NCBI GenBank assembly: GCA_000153445.1
Contig: CH672396.1
Coordinates: 281,668 to 345,667, forward strand
DNA length: 64,000 nt
Source of the DNA: a gamma proteobacterium HTCC2207
GTDB taxonomy: Bacteria > Pseudomonadota > Gammaproteobacteria > Pseudomonadales > Porticoccaceae
Direction: 5' to 3'
Shown in pieces: positions 39,011 through 46,463 of this stretch. A program made the position numbers and the translations under genes. A model generated the notes under the pieces. That model saw only the letters and a list, made by a program, of their open reading frames with translations. It had not been told where the DNA came from and made no database searches. Positions within the stretch are counted from its first letter, which is position 1; every line of letters begins with the position of its first letter.

Positions 39011-39039
39011 TTGATTCAGATAGGCCTTTCTGGTATAAA
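39011..39039 (+). promoter_or_regulatory. Sigma-70 promoter of rpmB-rpmG
   Basis: TTGATT (39011-39016), a 17-bp spacer and TATAAA (39034-39039), with TGG just before the -10 (extended -10 form). Transcription should start near 39046, about 100 bp before rpmB. This is the cleanest sigma-70 promoter I can read in the window. Confidence 0.82.
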
Positions 39040-39146
39040 TTGCGCCCCTTTGCGGGAGGGTCCTGCAACTAGGGTTAGATATTCAGAATTCACGTGATGA
39101 GCGGATTACGATTCGGTCACCACAATTGCAATCAGAGGCAGTAGAA

Positions 39147-39383
39147 ATGTCCAGAGTATGTCAAGTCACAGGCAAGCGCCCAATGGCTGGAAACAATGTA
39201 TCTCACGCGAAAAACAGAACACGTCGTCGCTTTGAGCCAAACCTTCATTCCCACCGTTTTTGGGTTGAAGCTGAAAAACGCTTTGTTAAGCTGCGTGTAT
39301 CTACTAAAGGTATGCGTATCATTGACAAAAAAGGTATTGAAACTGTTTTGTCTGAGCTTCTGGCTCGTGGCGAGAAGGTCTAA
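39147..39383 (+). CDS. rpmB: Large ribosomal subunit protein bL28
   Basis: A 78-residue basic ribosomal protein. It has [20 protein letters not shown] at the N-terminus, then [20 protein letters not shown] and the C-terminal [18 protein letters not shown]. The ATG at 39147 matches the family start; the upstream in-frame ATG would add seven foreign residues. GAGG is 13 bases upstream. It is co-transcribed with rpmG. Confidence 0.98.
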   Translation: MSRVCQVTGKRPMAGNNVSHAKNRTRRRFEPNLHSHRFWVEAEKRFVKLRVSTKGMRIIDKKGIETVLSELLARGEKV

Positions 39384-39394
39384 GGAGACTACTG

Positions 39395-39562
39395 ATGGCT
39401 AAATCAGCGAGAGAAAAGATTCGTTTGGTATCTAGTGCTGGCACTGGACACTTTTACACTACAGATAAAAACAAGCGTAATATGCCTGAGAAAATGGAGA
39501 TCAAGAAGTACGATCCCACTATCCGCAAGCATGTGATCTATAAAGAAGCCAAAATTAAGTAA
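39395..39562 (+). CDS. rpmG: Large ribosomal subunit protein bL33
   Basis: A 55-residue ribosomal protein. It begins [20 protein letters not shown] and continues with [20 protein letters not shown] and [13 protein letters not shown]. It is the zinc-free form: the Cys-x-x-Cys pairs of zinc-binding L33 are absent. AAGGAG lies eight bases before the ATG, 11 bp after rpmB. A strong terminator follows. Confidence 0.98.
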   Translation: MAKSAREKIRLVSSAGTGHFYTTDKNKRNMPEKMEIKKYDPTIRKHVIYKEAKIK

Positions 39563-39580
39563 TTGGCCTCGAGCTTGTCG

Positions 39581-39611
39581 AAAAATCCTGCCGGTTGGTG
39601 GGATTTTTTTT
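39581..39611 (+). terminator. Intrinsic terminator after rpmG
   Basis: AAAAATCC pairs with GGATTTTT around a short loop that itself contains a CC/GG pair. The 3' arm runs into a stretch of eight T residues. It lies 19 bp after the rpmG stop. Confidence 0.88.
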
Positions 39612-39626
39612 GTCTGGTGCTTTTCA

Positions 39627-39705
39627 TTTGCGCTCTCTCGCTTGCTCTCTTTTTGCGCTTTCTCGCTCCATGCGCTTACCTGCTCTCAATTTGCGCTTCC
39701 TCGCT
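39627..39705 (+). repeat. Three degenerate 16-bp repeats
   Basis: TTTGCGCTCTCTCGCT (39627-39642), TTTGCGCTTTCTCGCT (39652-39667) and TTTGCGCTTCCTCGCT (39690-39705) differ by one or two bases. The second and third are preceded by TGCTCTC, showing a longer duplicated unit. They lie in a 225-bp gene-free stretch between the rpmG terminator and the csp terminator. No coding frame or known repeat type is apparent. Confidence 0.75.
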
Positions 39706-39787
39706 TAGGTGCGCTTAACTGAGTCTGCTGATTCGAGCACCTTACGCTGGTAAGTCTCGGTTGCCCTTTACTTTCTTCTAGACATAA

Positions 39788-39817
39788 AAAAACCCGATAA
39801 TTTCTTATCGGGTTTTT
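39788..39817. terminator. Bidirectional terminator after the cold-shock gene
   Basis: A 13-bp perfect stem AAAAACCCGATAA with its complement encloses a TTTC loop. Both arms end in A/T runs, so it can terminate on either strand. It lies about 40 bp past the stop of the minus-strand csp gene. Confidence 0.88.
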
Positions 39818-39854
39818 CATAATTTACTGATTTGCCTTAAGGCATAATCAGAAA

Positions 39855-40064
39855 TTAGTCGGCAACTACGTTCTCAGCTTGAGCGCCTTTCTGACCTTGA
39901 GTAACTTCCATAGTTACTGCTTGGCCTTCTTTCAGAGATTTGAAGCCATCAGCTTGGATTGCGCTGTGGTGAACAAATACGTCACCGCCGCCTTCTTGCT
40001 CGATGAAACCAAAACCTTTACTGTCGTTGAACCACTTAACAGTGCCAGAAACTCTATCCGACAT
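39855..40064 (-). CDS. Cold-shock protein (CspA family)
   Basis: A 69-residue OB-fold RNA chaperone. RNA-binding motifs RNP1 (KGFGFIEQ) and RNP2 (DVFVHHSAI) are intact; the protein begins [15 protein letters not shown] and ends [10 protein letters not shown]. The ATG at 40064 has GAGG upstream. The predicted transcript has a leader of about 77 bases. Whether it is cold-induced or constitutive cannot be told from sequence. Confidence 0.96.
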   Translation of the reverse strand: MSDRVSGTVKWFNDSKGFGFIEQEGGGDVFVHHSAIQADGFKSLKEGQAVTMEVTQGQKGAQAENVVAD

Positions 40065-40148
40065 AACTAACCTCACTTATAAAAAATTGTGTACCGTTTA
40101 AGGCAATTTAAATATCCAGCCTCGTAACGGGGCTAGCCTACACCTTAT

Positions 40149-40176
40149 ATAGTAGAACTGATTTTGCTTTACGCAA
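40149..40176 (-). promoter_or_regulatory. Candidate sigma-70 promoter of the cold-shock gene
   Basis: On the minus strand, TTGCGT (40171-40176) is followed after 16 bases by TACTAT (40149-40154), giving a start near 40141. Overlapping TATATA makes the exact -10 uncertain. Confidence 0.48.
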
Positions 40177-40296
40177 CAGTCATCGTATAAAGGCATTACT
40201 GTTTCAACAGACACTAAAGTGTGCAACCGTCAATTCAGACCGCGCAGTGTATTGGGTTTTTCTTGATTTGGCTAATATTTGCGCGATGTTTAATCA

Positions 40297-40454
40297 AAAA
40301 AACCACTATTTTGATCATTTTTTAATCAATTTTCATGATTTAGGGCAAGGTTAAGAGCCTAAATGGTGCGACTAGTGGTTTTTTGTCGTCGTCGAGTTAC
40401 TTTATAGACAGCTTTGCTCGGGCAAAAAATACTCTTTTAGGGCCCTAAAAGAGT
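40297..40454. repeat. 12-bp inverted repeat and 24-bp perfect palindrome in a gene-free region
   Basis: Within the ~490-bp gap between csp and the FAD dehydrogenase gene, AAAAAACCACTA (40297-40308) has its perfect complement at 40373-40384. A local hairpin ATCAAAA/TTTTGAT (40293-40315) competes with it. Further on, a 24-bp perfect palindrome is centred at 40442/40443, each half reading ACTCTTTTAGGG. It lies about 105 bp before the dehydrogenase ATG and may be an operator. No gene is seen in this gap. Confidence 0.7.
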
Positions 40455-40557
40455 TTAAATGGAAAACCCGATGCTATTATTCTGAATGCAGTTAAGTGCT
40501 AAATCATTATCGCTTGTTCCTATCTTTCGCTTAAAACGACCAAGAGGATTAATCAAG

Positions 40558-41949
40558 ATGTTACCCCAGCGGGTTATTGAGCAACTAATCGACATTGTTG
40601 GCGAGTCGCGTTTACTGTTCGAAGCAGATGATTTGCAGCGCTTTGGCGTCGATCGCACAACGTTGTGGCAAGCGGCGCCCTGTGCGGTGGTTCTGCCAGG
40701 GACAGTGGAAGAGGTTCAGTCTATTGTGCGCCTTGCCAATCAGTGCAATTTGGCTATTGTGCCCTCGGGTGGCAGGACAGGTCTCAGTGGCGGTGCTGTG
40801 GCAAAGGATGGCGAGCTGGTAGTGGCGCTTGATCGAATCAATCAGGTTATCGACTTTAATCCGATGGATCGCAGCGTAACTGTAGGTGCAGGCATGATTA
40901 CTGGGCACTTACAGCAGTTTGCCGAGGAGCAGGGGCTATTTTATCCGGTAGATTTTGCCGCCTCGGGGTCTAGTCAGATTGGCGGCAATATAGCCACCAA
41001 CGCCGGCGGTATCAAAGTGGTCAAGTACGGCATGACACGCAATTGGGTGGCAGGCCTCAAGGTGGTAAATGGTGCTGGCGACATTATCGAACTCAACAAA
41101 GGCCTCGCAAAAAATAATACGGGTTACGATCTGCGTCATCTATTTATTGGCTCTGAAGGAACCCTTGGACTGATCTGTGAAGCGACTATTCAGCTGGCGC
41201 GAGCGCCGCTGGAATCATCAGTGATGGTAATGGGGGTTGAGAATTTTGCAGAGATTGTTGATGTGTTGACCTGCTTTAGCCGCGACCTGGATCTCAGTGC
41301 CTTTGAGTTTTTCTCTCAGCAGGCGCTCGACAAGGTTATTTCCCACCGCGGCCACACCGAGCCGTTTAAGACAGAGACGGCTTTTTATGCACTGCTCGAG
41401 TTCGAGCACAGTAGTCCAGACATTTTGGATAAGGCGATGGCGCTGTTTGAACACTGTGTGGATGTAGGCTGGGTGGTAGATGGGGTGATCAGTCAAAGTC
41501 AGTCTCAGGCGAAAAATCTGTGGAAGTTGCGCGAGGATATTTCCGGGACACTCTGGCAATGGCAGCCCTATAAAAATGATATCTCTGTGCGCATCTCGCG
41601 CATGGCAGATTTTCTGGAAGACGTTGATCAGCTGGTAATGGAGCAGTATCCGGATTTTGAGGTTATTTGGTACGGACATATAGGTGATGGCAATTTGCAC
41701 CTTAACATCCTTAAGCCAGAGGCTTTTTCAGTGGATCAGTTCCACAGTAAATGTGTTAATGTCAGTGAAGAGATTGGACAGCTATTGGCAAAGTACGAAG
41801 GCAGCGTTTCCGCCGAACACGGAGTCGGGTTGCTAAAGAAAGATTATCTACACTACTCCCGATCCGCAGTCGAAATGGATATGATGCGTAGTATTAAGCG
41901 AGCTTTCGACCCAAACTATATTATGAATCCAGGCAAGTTGTTTGACTGA
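40558..41949 (+). CDS. FAD-linked D-2-hydroxyacid dehydrogenase (D-lactate/D-2-hydroxyglutarate type)
   Basis: A 463-residue flavoprotein with an N-terminal FAD_binding_4 (PCMH) domain and a C-terminal FAD oxidase domain. Visible are VLPGTVEEVQSIVRLAN, VPSGGRTGLSGGAV, GSSQIGGNIATNAGGIKVVKYG in parts and GYDLRHLFIGSEGTLG. The catalytic-domain motifs are YGHIGDGNLHLNI (His metal ligands) and SAEHGVGLLKKDYLHYSRS. The last motif resembles D-2-hydroxyglutarate dehydrogenase more than D-lactate dehydrogenase, but substrate is not certain. The ATG at 40558 (AGAGGA upstream) is preferred over one 24 codons earlier. Confidence 0.9.
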   Translation: MLPQRVIEQLIDIVGESRLLFEADDLQRFGVDRTTLWQAAPCAVVLPGTVEEVQSIVRLANQCNLAIVPSGGRTGLSGGAVAKDGELVVALDRINQVIDFNPMDRSVTVGAGMITGHLQQFAEEQGLFYPVDFAASGSSQIGGNIATNAGGIKVVKYGMTRNWVAGLKVVNGAGDIIELNKGLAKNNTGYDLRHLFIGSEGTLGLICEATIQLARAPLESSVMVMGVENFAEIVDVLTCFSRDLDLSAFEFFSQQALDKVISHRGHTEPFKTETAFYALLEFEHSSPDILDKAMALFEHCVDVGWVVDGVISQSQSQAKNLWKLREDISGTLWQWQPYKNDISVRISRMADFLEDVDQLVMEQYPDFEVIWYGHIGDGNLHLNILKPEAFSVDQFHSKCVNVSEEIGQLLAKYEGSVSAEHGVGLLKKDYLHYSRSAVEMDMMRSIKRAFDPNYIMNPGKLFD

Positions 41950-42004
41950 GCCACCTAGTTAACGGCTTCCAACGTAAGCCCTCTGAGCGAAAAGAGTAAA
42001 TCCC

Positions 42005-42370
42005 ATGATCACCAATGACGATGTTACCGACTCGGAGTTTCTCGACCCCTTGTTAGCAGAGCGTAAAAATCTCGCGTTCCTCGTCTATATTTTGCAGGGC
42101 TTTGGTTTTATTACGGGCGGATTAACCTGGATTGCGGCGATGATGGTCAACTATATTAAGCGTGACAGCGTTCAAGGCACCTGGTTGGAAACCCATTTTC
42201 GCTGGCAGCTGAATACCTTTTGGTATGGCTTGCTATGGTGGGTTGTGGGTCTAATATCTTGGCTGTTACTGCTGGGCTGGTTAGTCTGGGGGGTTCTCAC
42301 ACTGTGGGCGATTTATCGAGTGGTTAAAGGTGCGCTGCTGCTTAATGACAACAGGCCAATTATCTTCTGA
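42005..42370 (+). CDS. DUF4870-like membrane protein
   Basis: A 121-residue inner-membrane protein of unknown function. Three hydrophobic segments are seen (about 23-48, 72-90 and 90-110), with the family pattern LVYILQGFGFITGGLTWIAAMMVNYIKRD in pieces, GTWLETHFRWQLNTFWYGLLWW in pieces, and C-terminal WAIYRVVKGALLLNDNRPI. It is a stand-alone gene between the dehydrogenase and the hydrolase genes; no function should be inferred. Confidence 0.85.
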   Translation: MITNDDVTDSEFLDPLLAERKNLAFLVYILQGFGFITGGLTWIAAMMVNYIKRDSVQGTWLETHFRWQLNTFWYGLLWWVVGLISWLLLLGWLVWGVLTLWAIYRVVKGALLLNDNRPIIF

Positions 42371-42442
42371 TTGGCTTCTACTGTTTGCCCGCACTCTTAT
42401 TTTGGCTTCTTATTTTGCCCTCCTATTTTTTAAGGAAACTCA

Positions 42443-43111
42443 ATGTCAGATTACATTCATATAGTCGATGGCGTGTCCGCGTCATTGCCTCTGGGTAAGG
42501 TTGTCTGTGTCGGCAGAAACTATGCCGAACATGCAAGAGAGCTCAATAATCCCGTTCCCTCAGAACCGGTGCTGTTTATTAAGCCGAGCACAGCCCTGAC
42601 TAGCCTAGATGGACCTGTGGCAATTCCCACCGCCTGGGGCGCCTGTCACTTTGAAACCGAGATGACCCTTTTAATTGGCCAGCGTCTAGCCAACTGTACT
42701 GAGCAGCAGGCAGCCGAAGCCATTGTCGGCATTGGCATTGCGCTTGATTTAACCCTGCGTGATTTACAGTCTGAGCTGAAACAGAAAAGTCTGCCTTGGG
42801 AAAAAGCCAAGTCATTTGATGGCGCCTGTCCCACATCTACCTTTATTAAAGTGCCGGTTTTAGAATTGCAGAATCAGCGGATTCAGTTGCGTCAAAATGG
42901 TGAGTTAAAGCAGGATGGCAATAGTTCCGATATGCTCACACCAGTGTTGCCTCTGCTGGCCTATATAAGTCAGTTTTTCACTCTGCAACCGGGTGATATT
43001 GTACTCACGGGCACCCCCGCCGGGGTTGGACCTTTGGCACTGGGCGATGAGCTGCAGTTGAGTTTATCGAATAAAATTGACCTCTCCACCACTATAATAG
43101 AAAGACATTAA
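42443..43111 (+). CDS. Fumarylacetoacetate hydrolase family protein
   Basis: A 222-residue acylpyruvase-type hydrolase resembling YcgM/FAHD1. Key features are KVVCVGRNYAEHARELNN, PVLFIKPSTAL, the metal-binding HFETEMTLLIG, WEKAKSFDGACPTS and LTGTPAGVGPL. Such enzymes cleave acylpyruvates or decarboxylate oxaloacetate; the substrate here is unknown. AAGGAA precedes the ATG. It forms a tight run with the DUF1653 gene (1 bp) and arfB (2 bp). Confidence 0.92.
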   Translation: MSDYIHIVDGVSASLPLGKVVCVGRNYAEHARELNNPVPSEPVLFIKPSTALTSLDGPVAIPTAWGACHFETEMTLLIGQRLANCTEQQAAEAIVGIGIALDLTLRDLQSELKQKSLPWEKAKSFDGACPTSTFIKVPVLELQNQRIQLRQNGELKQDGNSSDMLTPVLPLLAYISQFFTLQPGDIVLTGTPAGVGPLALGDELQLSLSNKIDLSTTIIERH

Positions 43112-43112
43112 T

Positions 43113-43331
43113 ATGAAATTGGCACCAGGAATTTACAAGCACTATAAAGGTAATCTGTACGAAGTGATGGGCGTTGCCCAACACAGCGAGACAGAGGAGA
43201 TGATGGCGGTCTACAAAACGCTCTATGGTGACCATAGCCTCTGGGTTCGTCCGCTAGCGATGTTTATGGAAACACTTGAGATTGAGGGCAAAACTGTTGC
43301 CCGCTTTGAATTTATTGAGGCCACAGCCTAA
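43113..43331 (+). CDS. DUF1653 domain protein
   Basis: A 72-residue single-domain protein: APGIYKHYKGNLYEVMGVAQHSE, then EEMMAVYKTLYGDHSLWVRPLAMF. This is a widespread small conserved domain of unknown function. It is packed between the hydrolase and arfB with 1- and 2-bp gaps, so expression is linked. Confidence 0.92.
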   Translation: MKLAPGIYKHYKGNLYEVMGVAQHSETEEMMAVYKTLYGDHSLWVRPLAMFMETLEIEGKTVARFEFIEATA

Positions 43332-43333
43332 CT

Positions 43334-43750
43334 ATGTTGACTATCACTGCTGGCGTATCGATTCCCGATAGCGAAATTGAGCTGTCGGCGGTGCGCTCGC
43401 AGGGGCCTGGCGGGCAAAACGTCAATAAGGTCTCCTCGGCTATTCATCTGCGTTTTGATATAAAGCGGTCATCGTTGCCGGCGTTATTTAAGCAGCGACT
43501 GTTAAAGCTTCGCGATCAGCGCATTTCGAAAGGCGGCGTGCTTGTGATCAAGGCGCAAACTACGCGCAGTCAGGAAAAAAATCGTCAGGAAGCATTAGAC
43601 CGTTTAGTACAGTTGTTAGTTGAAGTGAGCTATACGCCAAAGGTCCGCCGGCCTACTAAGCCGACCAAAGGTTCTCAGCGTCGGCGCATGGATAAAAAGA
43701 CTCTGCACGGCAAACAGAAGTCTCTGCGTTCAAAAGTCTCTCCGGACTGA
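43334..43750 (+). CDS. arfB: Alternative ribosome-rescue factor ArfB
   Basis: A 138-residue peptidyl-tRNA hydrolase that rescues stalled ribosomes. It has the release-factor catalytic motif GPGGQNVNKVSSA near residue 25-37 and a C-terminal Lys/Arg-rich tail (RRPTKPTKGSQRRRMDKK, then KQKSLRSK) that inserts into the empty mRNA channel. It is too short to be a full release factor and has no codon-recognition domain. Confidence 0.96.
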   Translation: MLTITAGVSIPDSEIELSAVRSQGPGGQNVNKVSSAIHLRFDIKRSSLPALFKQRLLKLRDQRISKGGVLVIKAQTTRSQEKNRQEALDRLVQLLVEVSYTPKVRRPTKPTKGSQRRRMDKKTLHGKQKSLRSKVSPD

Positions 43751-43783
43751 GCTCATCAGTGTAAACTCCGCGCAACTTAGTTA

Positions 43784-44788
43784 ATGGTTGCCCCAATGTC
43801 GGAATCGAAAAGCCACCCCTTTGATAGTCTTAGCCCCGATCTATTGATCGACGCTGTTGAGAGCGCGGGTTTTGTCAGTGACGGACGTCTGCTGGCGCTG
43901 AATAGCTATGAAAATCGTGTCTATCAAGTGGGCATCGAAGATGAGACTCCGATGATCGCCAAATTCTATCGCCCTGATCGCTGGCGTCGTGAGCAGATTC
44001 TTGAAGAACACGAATTTTGCTTTCAGTTGGTGGACCAGGAACTGCCTGTTGTGCCGCCCTGGCGTGACGCTGAGGGCAATAGCTTGAGCGAGTTTGGCGG
44101 ATTTAGCTTTGCACTTTTTCAGCGTAAAGGCGGTCGCGCACCTGAGCTGGATAACCTCGACAATTTATTTATTCTCGGACGTCTGATGGGGCGGATACAC
44201 GGCATTGGTGCCATGCGGCCGTTCAAATATCGGCCCAAATTAGACAGCAAATCCTTTGGCTGGGACTCCTATAAATTAATCAGTGAGCAGTTTATGCCCA
44301 AGGAACTGCGTCCCGCCTATGATTCGCTGGCCTTGGATATTATGAAAAAAGTCGAGGCGATTCTGGATGACTACGGCGAGATTAATCATATCCGTGTTCA
44401 CGGCGACTGCCACTCTGGCAATATTCTCTGGCGTGATGACAACCCCCATTTTGTCGACTTTGACGATACGCGTATGGCCCCCGCGATTCAGGATTTGTGG
44501 ATGTTGTTGTCCGGCGATCGTCAGGAGCAAACTCTGCAAATGGCGGAGTTGGTCGAGGGCTACCGTGAGTTCTATGACTTTGATGTGCGTGAGCTAAAGC
44601 TGATTGAAGTGATGCGCACATTGCGCATCATGCATCACAGCGCCTGGATCGCAAGGCGCTGGTCAGACCCGGCTTTCCCCCGGGCCTTCACCTGGTTTAA
44701 TACACCGCGTTACTGGAGTGAGCATATTCTGCAGTTGCGCGAGCAATTTGCCGCGCTGCAGGAACCGCCAATTCAATTGATGAGTTAG
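43784..44788 (+). CDS. srkA: Stress response kinase A (YihE/SrkA)
   Basis: A 334-residue serine/threonine kinase of the aminoglycoside-phosphotransferase-like fold that counters stress-induced death in Escherichia. Seen: ALNSYENRVYQVGIED, MIAKFYRPDRWRREQILEEHEF in parts, the catalytic HGDCHSGNILWRDDN, the Mg-binding FVDFDDTRMAPA, and MRTLRIMHHSAWIARRW. Two in-frame ATGs (43784 and 43796) are possible; neither has a strong ribosome site. Confidence 0.95.
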   Translation: MVAPMSESKSHPFDSLSPDLLIDAVESAGFVSDGRLLALNSYENRVYQVGIEDETPMIAKFYRPDRWRREQILEEHEFCFQLVDQELPVVPPWRDAEGNSLSEFGGFSFALFQRKGGRAPELDNLDNLFILGRLMGRIHGIGAMRPFKYRPKLDSKSFGWDSYKLISEQFMPKELRPAYDSLALDIMKKVEAILDDYGEINHIRVHGDCHSGNILWRDDNPHFVDFDDTRMAPAIQDLWMLLSGDRQEQTLQMAELVEGYREFYDFDVRELKLIEVMRTLRIMHHSAWIARRWSDPAFPRAFTWFNTPRYWSEHILQLREQFAALQEPPIQLMS

Positions 44789-44809
44789 GAATCGGTCTTC
44801 TACTTTCAG

Positions 44810-45703
44810 CTACCAGCTGTAATTAACGCCGACAGTTAGCTGGCTATCAGAGGAGCGAGTTCCCAGCGCCGGTTGATTGTCGTAGGTCCATTCCAGCTTG
44901 AGCTCGGTAAACAAATTAGCCACCACCGGTACCTTTAAGCCAATGTCGGCGTTGAGTTCATAATCACTCATATCGGTCAGCGCTATTAGCAGTCCATGGC
45001 GGTGAAAAATCTCCATATTATTGCCGAGCATACGCCGATAGTCTGCCGCCCAACTCCAGGTGAGTCGCCGATCGGAGGTTTGATCTTTCAGGTCTTCACT
45101 GATCCACCGCAAACCGGTCTCTGCCGATAGTGACGTAATTTCCGAATCCCAAAACTGACGACCTATGGCGCTACCTATGGAATAGAACTGATCAATTGAG
45201 CGGTCATCATTGGCTCCCCAAGACAGGGCATTACTCCAGAACCACTTATCTTGAAAAAACCAATCGACGCCGTAGCCAAGGTCGTATTGTTCTGCGGGTC
45301 TCGAACCGTCGAGGCTATGGCTTTCAAAGTTGATCTCAGAGCTATGACGAAAATCACCGTGGCGCCACTCGACGTCGCCATCGAGATCCCAGTCTTTACG
45401 CTTGATATTGCCGCTGGAATAGCCACCAGTAAAAGACAGATCGCCCTTGTAAGTAGTGGTAAATATAACTGCAGTGGGAGCATCTAGGGACGCGCCATTC
45501 AGTGTCGCAATCCGCGCTTTGTCTATGGCTAACAGGCCAAAGTTGTCTGACAGCCAAAGCACCTGATCCTCGGTTTTTTCCTGGATTTTCCCGTTGATAA
45601 CATCGCCATTGGTTAGTGTCAGTTGATCGGCAAGGCTAACTGCAGAGAATGAGACTAGAAGTAGGCCAAGAAATGATTTGATGGTTGAAGACATGTGCTG
45701 CAT
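44810..45703 (-). CDS. DUF481 outer-membrane beta-barrel protein
   Basis: A 297-residue exported protein of the DUF481 (YdiY-like) family. The signal peptide ends near SLADQ. A short N-terminal domain (LTLTNGDVINGKIQEKTEDQVLW, then IDKARIATLNG) precedes a barrel-like region (GDLSFTGGYSSGNIKRKDW; EWRHGDFRHSSEINFES) that ends in VNYSW. The role is unknown. The ATG at 45703 has AGGAG ten bases upstream. It stands alone, convergent with srkA. Confidence 0.88.
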   Translation of the reverse strand: MQHMSSTIKSFLGLLLVSFSAVSLADQLTLTNGDVINGKIQEKTEDQVLWLSDNFGLLAIDKARIATLNGASLDAPTAVIFTTTYKGDLSFTGGYSSGNIKRKDWDLDGDVEWRHGDFRHSSEINFESHSLDGSRPAEQYDLGYGVDWFFQDKWFWSNALSWGANDDRSIDQFYSIGSAIGRQFWDSEITSLSAETGLRWISEDLKDQTSDRRLTWSWAADYRRMLGNNMEIFHRHGLLIALTDMSDYELNADIGLKVPVVANLFTELKLEWTYDNQPALGTRSSDSQLTVGVNYSW

Positions 45704-45860
45704 AAATAACTCCTGTAATAGAGATGAGTGCTGGTCCGAGGTCCTTTTTAAGGGTCGGTATTTTACACATTTAGATCTCTTGGTCATTAGTTGTGAAAAT
45801 ATCTTTATCTTTCGACCTGTTCATCAGTAAAATGCCGATCTTAAAGTCATAGGCGTAAAC

Positions 45861-45888
45861 TTGGTCTTAATTTTATTAATCTTATAGA
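45861..45888 (+). promoter_or_regulatory. Candidate sigma-70 promoter of gcvH
   Basis: TTGGTC (45861-45866), a 16-bp AT-rich spacer and TATAGA (45883-45888) lie directly upstream of the AGGAG ribosome site of gcvH. The leader would be only ~15 bases. No glycine-riboswitch-like structure is seen. Confidence 0.4.
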
Positions 45889-45909
45889 AGTGGTTTAGGA
45901 GAGAATCTA

Positions 45910-46296
45910 ATGAGCGAATTCCCAGCAGAATTAAAGTACGCCAGCAGTCATGAGTGGACCAGATTAGAAAGCGACGGAAGTGTTGTGGTCGGAATTACCG
46001 ACCATGCTCAGGATGCGCTGGGCGATGTGGTCTACATAGAGCTGCCCGAAGTGGGCGCCCATGTTGATGCCGGTGCTGAAGTTGCCGTGATCGAGTCGGT
46101 TAAGGCAGCCTCGGATATTTACTCCCCGGTCACAGGCGATGTAACAGAAATCAACCCAGCTCTTGAAGATGAGCCAGAGGCAGTAAATAGCTCTCCCTAT
46201 GGTGATGGCTGGTTATTCCGTGTGATGCCTTCAGATGCAGCGAGCATGGGTGATCTAATGGACGCCGATGCTTACGCGGCCTCCGTAGAAGAGTAG
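45910..46296 (+). CDS. gcvH: Glycine cleavage system H protein
   Basis: Lipoyl carrier protein of 128 residues that shuttles the aminomethyl group between the P, T and L proteins. The lipoylation site is Lys65 in [24 protein letters not shown] and [12 protein letters not shown] are also typical. The P and T genes are not adjacent, so the protein may equally serve lipoate relay. The stop codon lies within the first units of an 8-bp tandem repeat. Confidence 0.97.
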   Translation: MSEFPAELKYASSHEWTRLESDGSVVVGITDHAQDALGDVVYIELPEVGAHVDAGAEVAVIESVKAASDIYSPVTGDVTEINPALEDEPEAVNSSPYGDGWLFRVMPSDAASMGDLMDADAYAASVEE

Positions 46297-46348
46297 AAGA
46301 GTAGAAGAGTAGAAGAGTAGAAGAGTAGAAGAGTAGAAGAGTAGAAGT
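46285..46348 (+). repeat. 8-bp tandem repeat across the gcvH stop codon
   Basis: Unit GTAGAAGA repeats seven times perfectly (46285-46340) plus a seven-base partial copy. The first unit encodes the last residues of GcvH and the second supplies the TAG stop, so copy number can change without altering the protein. Each unit carries a TAG. Confidence 0.95.
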
Positions 46349-46410
46349 ACCGAAGCAGGCGCTAGTATTTAGCGAGCTGTCTTTCTAAAGCGCTAGCTTT
46401 TCTCGCTTTA

Positions 46411-46444
46411 AAAACCCCGACTCTAGACAGGCCGGGGTTTTTTT
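46411..46444 (+). terminator. Intrinsic terminator after gcvH
   Basis: AAAACCCCG pairs with CGGGGTTTT around a 13-base loop, followed by a T-run to 46444. It lies 115 bp past the gcvH stop, after the tandem repeat. It may also serve the convergent HAD gene through its A-run. Confidence 0.88.
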
Positions 46445-46463
46445 GTGCCTGGCCTAACTACCT

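Noticed and set aside
45704-45909. Possible glycine riboswitch upstream of gcvH.
   Set aside because: No aptamer-like conserved stems or GGAGAG-type core could be found; an ordinary promoter and ribosome site explain the gap.
46285-46348. Regular repeats considered as a CRISPR array.
   Set aside because: Units are contiguous with no spacers and only 8 bp long; there are no cas genes in the window.
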